Source: Chromatocurvus sp964613795 (lineage in GTDB: Bacteria > Pseudomonadota > Gammaproteobacteria > Pseudomonadales > Halieaceae). Taken from it: a stretch of DNA of 64,000 nt. Where the stretch lies: positions 1-64,000 of the forward strand of contig CAZTJR010000005.1 of NCBI GenBank assembly GCA_964613795.1, in the 5' to 3' direction. Both the position numbers and the translations under genes were made by a program. Shown piece by piece: positions 17,674 through 27,455 of the stretch (positions within the stretch are counted from its first letter, which is position 1; every line of letters starts with the position of its first letter). The notes below the pieces were generated by a model, which had not been told where the DNA came from, searched no databases, and was given only the letters and a program-made list of their open reading frames with translations.

Positions 17674-20088
17674 ATGGGTGACACCACCGTAATTGAATTG
17701 CCACTGCTGCCACTGCGCGACGTGGTTGTGTATCCACACATGGTCCTGCCACTGTTCGTCGGTAGGGAAAAGTCAATCGATGCGCTTGAAGAGGCCATGG
17801 CAACCGACAAGCAAGTGCTGCTTGTGGCACAGCGCAATGCGTCGGACGACAATCCCGGCGTCGATGATATCTACCAGGTTGGCACGGTCTCGAACATTCT
17901 GCAGCTGCTTAAGCTTCCGGATGGAACGATCAAGGTGCTGGTTGAGGGCGGCTATCGTGCGGCAGTCGATTTCGTTAACGATGACGGTCCGTTTGCGGTT
18001 GCCGGCGTTCGGGAAATAGAGGGCGACGAACCTGCGGGAGCAGAGAGCGAAGGGCTTCTGCGCTCCACGGCGGGGCAGTTCGAGAAATACGTCAATCTGA
18101 GCAAGAAAGTCCCGGCAGAGGTGCTCACCTCGCTGTCCGGCATAGATGATCCGGGCCGTCTCGCAGACACCATTGCGGCACACATGGGTGTCGACCTGGA
18201 AGAAAAGCAGCGCATTCTTGAAATTGCCAATGTCAAGGAGCGGCTGGAGCGACTGATGGGCCTGATGGAAGCCGAAATCGACCTCTTTCAGGTCGAGAAG
18301 CGCATCCGCGGCCGCGTCAAGAAACAGATGGAGAAAAGCCAGCGCGAGTACTACCTGAATGAGCAGATGAAGGCCATCCAGAAAGAGCTCGGCGACATGG
18401 ACGATGTGCCCAACGAGGCCGATGACCTGGAGGCGCGCATCCAGGAAGCTAAAATGCCCGATGAGGCTCGCGAAAAGGCGATGGGGGAATTGAGCAAGCT
18501 GAAAATGATGTCGCCGATGTCTGCCGAGGCATCGGTGGTTCGCAGCTATATTGACTGGATGGTCAGCGTTCCCTGGTCAAAGCGAAGCAAGGTAAAGCAT
18601 GATCTCAAGCGCGCCAGTGACATCCTGGAAAAGGATCACTACGGCCTTGAAGAGGTCAAAGAACGCATTCTCGAATACCTTGCGGTGCAGAAGCGCGTGC
18701 GTAAGCTGAAAGGCCCTGTACTCTGCCTTGTTGGTCCCCCCGGGGTCGGCAAAACCTCTCTTGGCGAATCGCTGGCGAGGGCGACTAACCGGAAATTCGT
18801 GCGTATGGCTCTGGGTGGCGTACGCGATGAGGCGGAGATTCGCGGACACCGCCGTACCTATATTGGTTCCATGCCGGGAAAACTCCTGCAGAAAATGGCC
18901 AAGGCCGGTGTGCGCAACCCCCTGTTCCTGCTGGATGAAGTTGACAAGATGGGCATGGATCACCGGGGTGATCCCGCCTCCGCGATGCTGGAAGTTCTGG
19001 ATCCGGAGCAGAATCATGCCTTCAATGATCACTACCTGGAGGTCGACTACGACCTGTCCGACGTCATGTTTGTCTGCACGTCGAATACCATGAATATCCC
19101 GACGCCACTGCTCGACCGCATGGAGGTCATCCGGATACCCGGCTATACCGAGGACGAGAAGCTCAACATTGCACAACGCTATCTGATCCCGAAACAGACC
19201 AAGCTGAACGGGCTCAAGACCCACGAAGTCACGCTGGCAGCTGATGCGGTCATCGACATAATCCGCTACTACACACGAGAGGCGGGTGTTCGCTCACTGG
19301 AGCGCCAGATCGCGAAAGTCTGTCGCAAGATGGTCAAGGCAATCGCCACGGGCGAGGCCGAGAGCGGCAAGACGGTGACACCGGACGATCTCGAGGATCT
19401 GCTGGGCGTACGCAAGTACAACTACGGCATCGCCGAGGAGGAGAACAAGATAGGTCAGGTGACAGGTCTTGCCTGGACCTCAGTCGGCGGCGAACTCCTC
19501 ACAATTGAAGCCGCATCAGTTGCTGGCAAGGGCCGCTACGTGAAAACGGGGTCACTTGGCGACGTCATGCAGGAGTCAATACAGGCCGCAGGAACGGTCG
19601 TCCGCAGCCGATCACAGATGCTGGGCATACCGGCAAACTACCATGATCAGCATGACATCCACATACATGTTCCCGAGGGCGCAACACCGAAGGACGGCCC
19701 GAGCGCCGGTGTCGCCATGTGCACGGCGCTGGTCTCTGTGGCAACCCACATTGCGGTTCGCGCCGATGTTGCCATGACCGGTGAAATCACGCTGCGTGGT
19801 GAGGTGCTGCCCATTGGCGGGCTGAAAGAAAAGCTCCTCGCAGCGCGACGCGGCGGTATCAAGACCGTGATTATTCCGAAGGAAAACGAGCGCGACCTGA
19901 AGGAAGTGCCGGATAATATCAAGCAGGATCTTGATATCATTGCTGTGAAATGGATCGATGAGGTGCTGGCGATTGCGCTTGAGAATACACCGGAACCGCT
20001 CAGCGACAAGGAGTATCTGGCAGGCACCGTGCAACCGGGCAAGGATGCCTCGGCAGACACCGATGAAGCGCGCATAAACACACATTAA
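17674..20088 (+). CDS. lon: ATP-dependent protease Lon
   Basis: Soluble AAA+ serine protease of about 804 residues that removes damaged and regulatory proteins. It has an N-terminal substrate domain beginning LPLLPLRDVVVYPHMVLPLFVG, Walker A GPPGVGKTS, Walker B LFLLDEVDK, and the Ser-Lys proteolytic dyad in PKDGPSAG and GGLKEKLLAA. ATG 17674 is chosen over ATG 17650 because cggaga lies at ribosome-binding distance from it and the upstream ATG would sit almost on the predicted heat-shock transcription start. Confidence 0.97.
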   Translation: MGDTTVIELPLLPLRDVVVYPHMVLPLFVGREKSIDALEEAMATDKQVLLVAQRNASDDNPGVDDIYQVGTVSNILQLLKLPDGTIKVLVEGGYRAAVDFVNDDGPFAVAGVREIEGDEPAGAESEGLLRSTAGQFEKYVNLSKKVPAEVLTSLSGIDDPGRLADTIAAHMGVDLEEKQRILEIANVKERLERLMGLMEAEIDLFQVEKRIRGRVKKQMEKSQREYYLNEQMKAIQKELGDMDDVPNEADDLEARIQEAKMPDEAREKAMGELSKLKMMSPMSAEASVVRSYIDWMVSVPWSKRSKVKHDLKRASDILEKDHYGLEEVKERILEYLAVQKRVRKLKGPVLCLVGPPGVGKTSLGESLARATNRKFVRMALGGVRDEAEIRGHRRTYIGSMPGKLLQKMAKAGVRNPLFLLDEVDKMGMDHRGDPASAMLEVLDPEQNHAFNDHYLEVDYDLSDVMFVCTSNTMNIPTPLLDRMEVIRIPGYTEDEKLNIAQRYLIPKQTKLNGLKTHEVTLAADAVIDIIRYYTREAGVRSLERQIAKVCRKMVKAIATGEAESGKTVTPDDLEDLLGVRKYNYGIAEEENKIGQVTGLAWTSVGGELLTIEAASVAGKGRYVKTGSLGDVMQESIQAAGTVVRSRSQMLGIPANYHDQHDIHIHVPEGATPKDGPSAGVAMCTALVSVATHIAVRADVAMTGEITLRGEVLPIGGLKEKLLAARRGGIKTVIIPKENERDLKEVPDNIKQDLDIIAVKWIDEVLAIALENTPEPLSDKEYLAGTVQPGKDASADTDEARINTH

Positions 20089-20101
20089 GCAGGGCTTTCT
20101 G

Positions 20102-20129
20102 TTGACCATTCCGGGTGCCGTGTTATAGA
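20102..20129 (+). promoter_or_regulatory. Sigma70 promoter for hupB
   Basis: TTGACC (20102-20107) and TATAGA (20124-20129) with a 16-bp spacer, in the lon-hupB gap. The transcript leader would be about 80 nt. Confidence 0.6.
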
Positions 20130-20215
20130 GTTCGTGGCTCTTCGCGGTACCCGTAAACCTTCCCATCGCAGCGCAGGTCCTGCCTGCATAACAGTATGAA
20201 TCAAAGGGGATCATA

Positions 20216-20491
20216 GTGAATAAATCAGAACTCATCGACGCCATCGCTTCCGATGCAGACATCAACAAATCGGATGCAGGCCGGGCACTTGACGCCGTGA
20301 TCGACAACATTACGAAGGCACTCGTAAAGGGTGACCAGGTAGCACTTGTCGGTTTTGGTACGTTTTCGGTCAAGGCGCGTGCGGGTCGCGAAGGACGCAA
20401 TCCACAAACCGGTGCCACCATTCAGATTGCACCGTCCAATGTGCCGGGTTTCAAGGCAGGCAAGGCTCTCAAGGACGCTGTCAACTCCTGA
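20216..20491 (+). CDS. hupB: DNA-binding protein HU-beta
   Basis: Nucleoid protein of 91 residues. It starts MNKSELIDAIASDADINKSDAGRALDAVID and has the GFGTFSVKARAGREGRNPQTG beta-arm, whose proline-tipped loop bends DNA. The start is GTG at 20216, behind aaagggga. Position between lon and ppiD identifies it as the HU-beta gene rather than HU-alpha. A rho-independent terminator follows. Confidence 0.96.
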   Translation: MNKSELIDAIASDADINKSDAGRALDAVIDNITKALVKGDQVALVGFGTFSVKARAGREGRNPQTGATIQIAPSNVPGFKAGKALKDAVNS

Positions 20492-20571
20492 GCCTGGCGC
20501 CCAGGCAGGTGGAACCCGTCTCTTCGCCCCGCCATCGCAAGTCTCATACAGTGATCATAGGCAGTCTCTCG

Positions 20572-20601
20572 AAAAGCGTGCTGGAAAGGTGCGCTTTTTT
20601 T
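20572..20601 (+). terminator. Rho-independent terminator between hupB and ppiD
   Basis: Stem aaaagcg (20572-20578) pairs with cgctttt, followed by a run of T residues to 20601. It ends the hupB transcript. Confidence 0.8.
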
Positions 20602-20656
20602 GTTTAGGCTCCTGCGACGCCATATCAACCACTGAACCCGGAAAACACGACCCCTC

Positions 20657-22534
20657 ATGCTGCAAAACATCCGCGCCAATAGTAAGGGCACGCTGGCCAA
20701 GATCATCATAGGCCTCATCGTCATTTCTTTTTCCATATTTGGCATCGAGTCACTTCTGGTTGGCGGCGCGACAGATGCCGTCGCCGAGGTCAATGGCGAA
20801 GAGCTCAGCCCTGCCGAGGTGCAGCAGGCGGTAAACCTGCAGAAGCGTCGCCTGTTATCGATGCTGGGCGATGATGCCGACCCGGCGCTGCTGGACGACG
20901 AGCGTCTCGCCGCACAGGCGATCGATAGCCTGGTAGAACGCAAACTCCTGGTACAGGCAGCCAGGAAACAGGGTCTGGTGGTGGCCGACAGCGACGTCGG
21001 CGCGATTATCGCCAGCATGGAACAATTCCAGATGGACGGACAGTTTTCTGCACCGCTCTATCAGAACACGCTCGCCAGCGCCGGTTATACGCCGGCGCTC
21101 TTCCAACGCAGCCTACGAGAGGATCTTTTGCTGGCTCAGCTTAGGGCGGGGCTGTCGGCGAGCGAATTCGCAACACCCACGGAGCTCGGCGCAAGCGCTA
21201 CGGTTACCGCAGAGCAGCGTGATATTCGCTATATCATGCTACCGCTTAACGACTTCAATAAGGCCGACCAGATCACTGACGACGACATACAGGCCTACTA
21301 CGACGCCAACAGCGAAGAGTTCATGTCTCCCGAAAGCGTCGACATCAGCTTTATCGAGCTCAACGTGGATGCGTTCCGCGAACCGGTCAGCGAAGACGAG
21401 CTAAGGGAGGCATTTGAGCTGACCAAGCAGGACGCGCAGTACCAGACCGAGAGCCGCGTGGCGCACATTCTGCTGGAGCAGGGTGACGACGAGTCTGAAG
21501 CAGCCTTCAGCGGGCGCATAGAAGAGGCACAGAAGGCGGTAAATGAAGGCATGCCGTTTGACGAGGCCGCAGCCCTCTATTCTGACGATGTCGGCTCTGC
21601 GGATTTCGGTGGAGATCTCGGGTTCACGGCAGGGGACACCTTTCCAGCGCCGATGGAAGAGGCCATCGCGGCACTCGAGCCCGGACAAATTTCCCCTCCG
21701 GTGCAGACCGACGCCGGCGTTCACCTGATCAAGGTCGTTGAGCGCCGCGCCGGCGAAAGCATTCAATTTGAAGACATGCGCGCAGAGCTCGAACAGCAGA
21801 TTCAAAGCGGTGATGCACGCAGGGAGCTGTTGCTGGCAGTCGAGCAACTTAGGGATCTGGTATTCAACGCCGAGGACCTGAGCGGGCCAGCAGAGGAAAT
21901 GAACCTCGAAGTGGAGACAGCTAACGACGTCCGTCGCGGCAACCAGGACGGTGTTTTTGGCAATCCTGCACTGCAGTCGTCCATTTTTTCCGAGGACGTG
22001 CTCGAGTTTCGACATAACAGTGAAGTGGTTGAAATTGATTCAGGTCGCTTTATCGTCGTGCATGTCGACAGTTACAACGCGCCAGAACCCCAGCCTCTCG
22101 AACAGGTTCGCGAGCGCATCGCCGGTCGAATCGCGGCCGAGCGAGCCAGGGATCTGTCCTCAAGTGAAGCGCGCACTATTATCGCGCGTCTCAATGCCGG
22201 CGAGACGATGGAACAGGTGGCTCAGGATCTGAACTACGACTGGCAGGTAGAACTTGGCACAACCCGCCGCAGCGGCAGGCTCCCGGCGGTTGTGAGTCAA
22301 CGTGGCTTCGAGCTGCCTGAGCCAGAGGATCAGCCCCTTCGCGACACCGCGCGAGCGGAAAACGGCGATCTTTACGTCGTTGAACTGTCGCGCGTCAAAC
22401 CGGGACAGCTTGCGGCACTGGACACAGAACAGCGAAACCGGCTCGCTGATCGTATAGCGGGAGAATATGCCGGCATGGTGCAACGCCATTTCGAGAGGCG
22501 GCTGAGAGATCAGGCAGAGGTTACTGTCTACTGA
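20657..22534 (+). CDS. ppiD: Periplasmic chaperone PpiD
   Basis: Membrane-anchored chaperone near the Sec translocon, 625 residues (E. coli 623). One transmembrane segment covers residues 14-35. A SurA-like N-terminal region is followed by a parvulin domain at about residues 270-365 (SRVAHILLEQGDD through AGVHLIKVVERR), and then a second, degenerate parvulin-like region. It follows hupB as in E. coli. A DUF1285 gene begins 46 bp after its stop. Confidence 0.95.
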   Translation: MLQNIRANSKGTLAKIIIGLIVISFSIFGIESLLVGGATDAVAEVNGEELSPAEVQQAVNLQKRRLLSMLGDDADPALLDDERLAAQAIDSLVERKLLVQAARKQGLVVADSDVGAIIASMEQFQMDGQFSAPLYQNTLASAGYTPALFQRSLREDLLLAQLRAGLSASEFATPTELGASATVTAEQRDIRYIMLPLNDFNKADQITDDDIQAYYDANSEEFMSPESVDISFIELNVDAFREPVSEDELREAFELTKQDAQYQTESRVAHILLEQGDDESEAAFSGRIEEAQKAVNEGMPFDEAAALYSDDVGSADFGGDLGFTAGDTFPAPMEEAIAALEPGQISPPVQTDAGVHLIKVVERRAGESIQFEDMRAELEQQIQSGDARRELLLAVEQLRDLVFNAEDLSGPAEEMNLEVETANDVRRGNQDGVFGNPALQSSIFSEDVLEFRHNSEVVEIDSGRFIVVHVDSYNAPEPQPLEQVRERIAGRIAAERARDLSSSEARTIIARLNAGETMEQVAQDLNYDWQVELGTTRRSGRLPAVVSQRGFELPEPEDQPLRDTARAENGDLYVVELSRVKPGQLAALDTEQRNRLADRIAGEYAGMVQRHFERRLRDQAEVTVY

Positions 22535-22580
22535 ATGGTAAGTCGTGCCTTGTTAAGAGCGGCATCAGGATTTTAGCAGT

Positions 22581-23114
22581 ATGGTCGATCCATTGGGCGA
22601 CATCGGGAAACAGCTTGAGGGGGCCGGAAACGGCGCCACACCAGCGCTTGAGCTTTGGGACCCGCCGTTGTCGGGCGACATCGACATCGTGATCAGGGCC
22701 GACGCTGAGTGGCTGCACGAGGGCGAGCCCTTCAAGCGCAGCGCGATCGTTGACCTGTTCAGCAGTATTCTGAGGCGCGAGGCGGATGGTCAGTACTACC
22801 TGGTCACGCCGGTAGAAAAATGGCGCATACGTGTAGAGGCGCATGCACTGCAGGTTATCGACATCACCCGGATGTCGACGGATGGCACCCTCGTCGCCAC
22901 CTGTAATCATGGTCCCGATATCGTAATCGGGAAAGACCATCCTCTGTGCGCTTCAGAGAACAGCGATGTGCCCTGGCTTGTCTGCAACCATGGCCTCACT
23001 GCCGGACTGGCCAGAAGTGTCTGGTATCGGCTGGTAGAGACTGCAGAGAAAAGTGGTGAAAACCTGATGATACGCAGCGGCGAATGGTCCTACCTGCTTG
23101 GCCCGTCGTCATGA
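22581..23114 (+). CDS. DUF1285 family protein
   Basis: Protein of 177 residues. The conserved blocks are LWDPPLSGDIDIVIRADAEWLHEG, FKRSAIVDLFSSILRRE and YYLVTPVEKWRIRVE. The family is common in Pseudomonas and Shewanella; solved members show a two-domain fold, but no role is established. No signal peptide or membrane segment is seen. It is probably transcribed with ppiD and converges with etfD, the two stops being 34 bp apart. Confidence 0.85.
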   Translation: MVDPLGDIGKQLEGAGNGATPALELWDPPLSGDIDIVIRADAEWLHEGEPFKRSAIVDLFSSILRREADGQYYLVTPVEKWRIRVEAHALQVIDITRMSTDGTLVATCNHGPDIVIGKDHPLCASENSDVPWLVCNHGLTAGLARSVWYRLVETAEKSGENLMIRSGEWSYLLGPSS

Positions 23115-23147
23115 TGACCGACAGGCCGTAAGCATCGCAGCTCTGGG

Positions 23148-24806
23148 CTACATGTTCGGATAGTTGGGACCGCCGAAGCCTTCCGGGGTCACCCAAACGA
23201 TATTCTGTGTCGGATCTTTGATATCACAGGTCTTGCAGTGGACACAGTTCTGCGCATTGATCTGGAAGCGATGCCCGTCGCCATCCTCTACCACCTCGTA
23301 AACGCCGGCAGGGCAGTAGCGCTGAGCAGGTTCGTCGTACATGGGGAGATTGTGCTGGATCGGGATTGATGCATCCTTCAGCGTGAGATGGCAGGGCTGG
23401 TCTTCCTCATGATTGGTATTTGAAAGGAATACAGAGGACAACTTGTCGAAGCTGAGTACATTGTCGGGCTTGCGGTAGGTGATTTTCGGGCACTCCGCCG
23501 CGGGCTTGAGGGTCGCGTGATCAGGCACCGAATCGTTCAACGTAAACGGCAGCCTGCCGCCGAAAAGATTCTGATCCATCCAGACCATCGCGGAGCCCAG
23601 CAGGAAACCGAACTTGTGCATGAAGCCGGAGAAGTTGCGCGTAGTGTAAAGCTCTCTGTAGAGCCAGGACGCCTCGAGTTTCGTGGCGAAAGCAGTCAGG
23701 TCTCGCGGCGCGTCATCGTCCTGCAGCAGTCCCTCGACAACGGCTTCAGCGGCAACAAGCCCACTTTTCATCGCCGTATGATTACCCTTGATCTTCACCG
23801 CATTCAACGTTCCCGCATCACAGCCAATCAGCAGGCCGCCGGGGAAGTGCATCTTCGGCAGCGAATTCAGGCCGCCTTTGGTGATGGCACGGGCACCGTA
23901 GCCCAGCCGGGTACCTCCCTTCAGATATTTCTCGGTTTCCGGGTGATGCTTCCACCGTTGGAATTCGTCATAGGGGGATACATGGGGATTACTGTAGTTC
24001 AGGTCTGTGATGAAGCCGATATAGACCTGGTTGTTCTCGGCGTGATACATGAAGGCGCCACCGGAAGAGCCGCTCTCCTTGAGCGGCCAACCCAGCCCGT
24101 GGGTAACCAGGCCCTCCTGGTGCTGTTCTGCCGGAATTTCCCAGATCTCCTTGATGCCCAGACCGTAGTGCTGCGGATCCTTCCCGGCATCGAGGTCGAA
24201 ATGGCGAATCAGTTCTTTGCCGAGATGGCCACGGCAGCCCTCGGCGAACAGCGTGTAGCGGGCATGCAGCTCCATGCCGGGCGTATAAGAGGGCTTGTGC
24301 TCGCCGTCGGCGCTAATCCCCATGTCGCCCGTGGCGATGCCCTTGACCGCTCCGTCTTCATGATAAAGGACTTCAGCCGCGGCAAATCCAGGGTAGACCT
24401 CCACGCCCAGATTCTCGGCCTGCTCTGCCAGCCAGCGGCACACATTGCCCATAGAGACAATATAGTTGCCATCATTATGGGTCGGTTTCGGAATCAGGAA
24501 GTGAGGCAGCCGAGTGGCTTTCTTATCGCTGGTATAAAAGTAAAAATGATCCTCGCTGACCCTGGTGGAGACGGGCGCGTCCATGGACTGCCAGTCGGGA
24601 AACAGTTCATCCAGGGCATGCGGTTCCAGCACTGCACCCGAGAGGATATGGGCCCCCACTTCAGACCCTTTTTCGACGACGCAAACCGACACTTCACGCT
24701 CGTTCTCCTGGGCCAGCTGCATGATGCGACAGGCAGCTGACAGACCAGCGGGGCCTGCGCCTACCACGACAACATCAAACTCCATCGACTCTCGCTCAAC
24801 CGTCAT
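23148..24806 (-). CDS. etfD: ETF-ubiquinone oxidoreductase
   Basis: Inner-membrane flavo-iron-sulfur enzyme of 552 residues that passes electrons from reduced ETF to ubiquinone, linking fatty-acid and amino-acid oxidation to respiration. The FAD motif is VVVVGAGPAGLSAA near residue 11. The C-terminal ferredoxin-like domain carries the 4Fe-4S cysteines in CPAGVYE and CVHCKTCDIKDP. The start ATG at 24806 has aaaggaa upstream. Its partners etfB and etfA lie 2 kb away on the other strand, with avtA between. Confidence 0.96.
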   Translation of the reverse strand: MTVERESMEFDVVVVGAGPAGLSAACRIMQLAQENEREVSVCVVEKGSEVGAHILSGAVLEPHALDELFPDWQSMDAPVSTRVSEDHFYFYTSDKKATRLPHFLIPKPTHNDGNYIVSMGNVCRWLAEQAENLGVEVYPGFAAAEVLYHEDGAVKGIATGDMGISADGEHKPSYTPGMELHARYTLFAEGCRGHLGKELIRHFDLDAGKDPQHYGLGIKEIWEIPAEQHQEGLVTHGLGWPLKESGSSGGAFMYHAENNQVYIGFITDLNYSNPHVSPYDEFQRWKHHPETEKYLKGGTRLGYGARAITKGGLNSLPKMHFPGGLLIGCDAGTLNAVKIKGNHTAMKSGLVAAEAVVEGLLQDDDAPRDLTAFATKLEASWLYRELYTTRNFSGFMHKFGFLLGSAMVWMDQNLFGGRLPFTLNDSVPDHATLKPAAECPKITYRKPDNVLSFDKLSSVFLSNTNHEEDQPCHLTLKDASIPIQHNLPMYDEPAQRYCPAGVYEVVEDGDGHRFQINAQNCVHCKTCDIKDPTQNIVWVTPEGFGGPNYPNM

Positions 24807-24917
24807 GTACGTTTCCTTTCATTAGTGTGACTGGCGTCGGATAGATCGCCGGATAATCAGGCTAAATCATTGATTGGAATGGTAATTATAAGGAGTGCGG
24901 AGGGCAAAAACCAGTGC

Positions 24918-26174
24918 TCAGCCAGCGTCGAAAGCGCGCCGTACCTCACGCGCCACCAGGGCCAGGCCAGCCTCGACCACGCGTGGGTCCTGCGCATAGG
25001 AAAGCCTCATGCATTCCCGGGTATGCGTCCAGGCAGGGTCGAGTCCGATGAAAAAGCGTTCACCCGGTATCGCCAGCACGCCGGCCTGCTTCAGGCGCTC
25101 GTACAACTCAGCGCTGCTGATTGGCATACCCTCGAACCAGCACCAGAGAAAGAACGCACCCTGTGGGCGATGCAGCCGGTAGGGCAGGCCGTCAAACGCT
25201 TGCTGCGCAGTGGCAACGGCGTGCTGCATGCGATCGCGATAGAAGGGCTTAATCGTTGTGTCGGTCAACTCCTGAAGCGCGCCGCTGCGGATAAGATCCT
25301 CGGCCAGCGCCGGTCCGACAGCGCCGCTGGCCAGGGTAAGAATGGTGTTGGTGCTGTTGAACGCAGCAACCACGGGTTCGCTGGCGACGATAATGCCGGT
25401 GCGCAAACCCGGCAGCCCAAGCTTCGACAGGCTCAATGTCAGGATCGTTCCCGGCGTCCAGCGTGGTTCTGCCTCGGTAAACGTGATATCCGGGAACGGC
25501 GCACCGTAGGCGCCATCGACAATCAGGGGTATGTCCCGCGCAGCAGCCAGGGTTTCCAGCGCAGCAAGTTCCTCAGCATTCAGGATATTGCCTGACGGGT
25601 TGGTCGGCCGCGATACGCACAGTGCGCCGACGCTGTCATCAATTTCCAGGCTGGCAGTATCGAGGCGATACTCGAACTCATGCGTCCCCGTCAGCGCAAT
25701 CTGTGGTGGTGTCGCCGAGAAGAAATCGACGCCAATTCCCGCATCGGCATAGCCGATGTATTCCGGTGAGAGTGGCAGGTGTATCGTGCGCCGACTGCCA
25801 TCCGGCATCTGTCCCGCAAACAGGTTGTACAGCACAAAATAAGCGGACTGACTGCCGTTGGTAACGGCAATGTTGTCAGGGCCGACCGTCCATCCATAAC
25901 GCTTTCGGAGATAGCTCGCCAGCGCTTCGCGAAACCCGCGATCGCCACCGGGGGACTGGTAGCTCCCCGCCAGGCGCTGCCACTGCCCCGGATCATCGAG
26001 CAGCGCGCGCAACCTGTCTCGGTAGACAGCCTCTACCGCCGGAAGGCGTGCGGGATTGCCCCCGCCCATGAACAGCATGTCGGGGTTGTCGTGCAGCGCA
26101 TCACCGAGGTCGCGCATGAGATCAACGACACCCGAGCGCGCGGAAAACTTCTCACCAAAAACGCTGAGCTTCAT
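24918..26174 (-). CDS. avtA: AvtA-like valine-pyruvate aminotransferase
   Basis: Fold-type I PLP aminotransferase of 418 residues. GGGNPARLP near residue 37 and the SYQSPGGDRGFREALASYL block match AvtA. SRPTNPSGN is the class I/II substrate motif, and LSLSKLGLPGLRTG holds the PLP lysine. AvtA transfers the amino group between valine or alanine and their 2-oxo acids. The ggggggc run before the ATG may serve as ribosome-binding site. It lies 111 bp upstream of etfD in the same direction; the link to ETF is unclear. Confidence 0.85.
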   Translation of the reverse strand: MKLSVFGEKFSARSGVVDLMRDLGDALHDNPDMLFMGGGNPARLPAVEAVYRDRLRALLDDPGQWQRLAGSYQSPGGDRGFREALASYLRKRYGWTVGPDNIAVTNGSQSAYFVLYNLFAGQMPDGSRRTIHLPLSPEYIGYADAGIGVDFFSATPPQIALTGTHEFEYRLDTASLEIDDSVGALCVSRPTNPSGNILNAEELAALETLAAARDIPLIVDGAYGAPFPDITFTEAEPRWTPGTILTLSLSKLGLPGLRTGIIVASEPVVAAFNSTNTILTLASGAVGPALAEDLIRSGALQELTDTTIKPFYRDRMQHAVATAQQAFDGLPYRLHRPQGAFFLWCWFEGMPISSAELYERLKQAGVLAIPGERFFIGLDPAWTHTRECMRLSYAQDPRVVEAGLALVAREVRRAFDAG

Positions 26175-26702
26175 GCGCTGCCCCCCTGACCCGGCAAGGT
26201 CCTGACGCCGGGCAGCTTCCGGAAGGGTATATTCGGTCCAACCAGCGCCAGATCAATCTCTGGCCGGCGCGTACCCGACACCGCCAGCAGGGATAGCCTG
26301 TGATTTCCAAAGGTTGCCAGTGCGCCCAGCCTGGTTCGCACGGCCATCAGTATGTGGGGCATTGCATTATGCGGGGATATCAGCGCTCGTGCTTTCACGA
26401 ATTCACCATGGCATCGTCCTGTACCTTGTCTGTTGGCATTGCTTCCTGACTCGGATGGCAACGGCAATAGATTACAGGAATCCAGGACACTTATCAGTGA
26501 CAGCCTCGATAGCCAGCCTATGAAGCACGCAGTTGGCAGGTACTGGGCATCAGGTTCTACTTCCCGCTAGTATTGACCACTGAAAAGAAACTCGGCACCA
26601 TGACTCGCCAATTTTGTGCTCCTTCCGGCAACGACCCGGTACGGCGATCGCAAGAGGGCGCGCCACCCCAATTACCCCGACCAAGTAATGAATGGAGACT
26701 GC
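26175..26702. promoter_or_regulatory. Divergent avtA-etfBA intergenic region, 528 bp
   Basis: No supported gene. A 98-codon minus-strand frame (26171-26467) overlaps the avtA start but resembles nothing known. TTGACC at 26573-26578 lacks a good -10 partner. I saw no PsrA or FadR palindrome of the kind that controls etf genes in Pseudomonas. Confidence 0.4.
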
Positions 26703-27455
26703 ATGAAGGTTCTAGTCGCTGTTAAACGCGTCGTTGACTACAACGTTAAGGTCCGCGCCAAAGCTGACGGTACGGACGTTGACCTGAATAACGTCAAGAT
26801 GTCTATAAACCCGTTCTGTGAAATCGCCGTGGAAGAGGCCGTCAGGCTCAAGGAAGCCGGTGTGGCAACCGAGATCGTCGCCGTCTCCATCGGTGCAAAA
26901 GCCTGCCAGGAACAGATTCGAACTGCGCTTGCCCTGGGCGCCGACCGCGGTATCCAGGTCGAAACTGAGGGTGGGATAGAGCCCCTGGTGGTTGCCAAGC
27001 TGCTGAAGGGCGTTATAGACAAGGAGGAACCCCAGCTGGTCATCCTCGGCAAGCAGTCAATCGACGGTGACAACAACCAGACGGGGCAGATGCTTGCCGC
27101 TCTGACCAATATGGCCCAGGGAACCTTCGCTTCGGTGGTTGAGGTCGACGGTGACCGCTTGAAAGTCACTCGGGAAATTGATGGCGGACTGCAGACGCTC
27201 AGCCTCAGTATGCCCGCCATTATCACAACCGATCTGCGCCTTAATGAGCCTCGCTATGCCTCGCTTCCCAACATCATGAAGGCCAAGAAGAAGCCGCTGG
27301 ATGTCTTCACACCCGGCGATCTCGGCGTCGAAGTGAGCAAACACCTGACGCTGGTCAAGGTTGAGCCACCGGCAGAGCGCAAGGCAGGTATCAAGGTCGA
27401 CGATGTCGACCAGCTGGTCGACAAACTCAGGAACGAAGCAAAGGTGATCGGATGA
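26703..27455 (+). CDS. etfB: Electron transfer flavoprotein beta subunit
   Basis: AMP-binding subunit of ETF, 250 residues from the ATG at 26703. The frame is open further upstream, but MKVLVAVKRVVDYNVKVR is the family start and a tggaga sequence precedes it. Contains the conserved NPFCEIAVEEAVRLKE block and the recognition-loop area SLPNIMKAKKKPL. It accepts electrons from acyl-CoA and related dehydrogenases together with EtfA. It overlaps etfA by four bases. Confidence 0.96.
   Translation: MKVLVAVKRVVDYNVKVRAKADGTDVDLNNVKMSINPFCEIAVEEAVRLKEAGVATEIVAVSIGAKACQEQIRTALALGADRGIQVETEGGIEPLVVAKLLKGVIDKEEPQLVILGKQSIDGDNNQTGQMLAALTNMAQGTFASVVEVDGDRLKVTREIDGGLQTLSLSMPAIITTDLRLNEPRYASLPNIMKAKKKPLDVFTPGDLGVEVSKHLTLVKVEPPAERKAGIKVDDVDQLVDKLRNEAKVIG

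Noticed and set aside
23517..24740. 407-codon plus-strand open frame
   Set aside because: Opposite etfD, which has clear FAD and iron-sulfur motifs; the frame is a GC-driven shadow.
26171..26467. 98-codon minus-strand frame overlapping the avtA start
   Set aside because: The ATGA-like overlap looks like coupling, but the sequence resembles no family and has no good ribosome-binding site.
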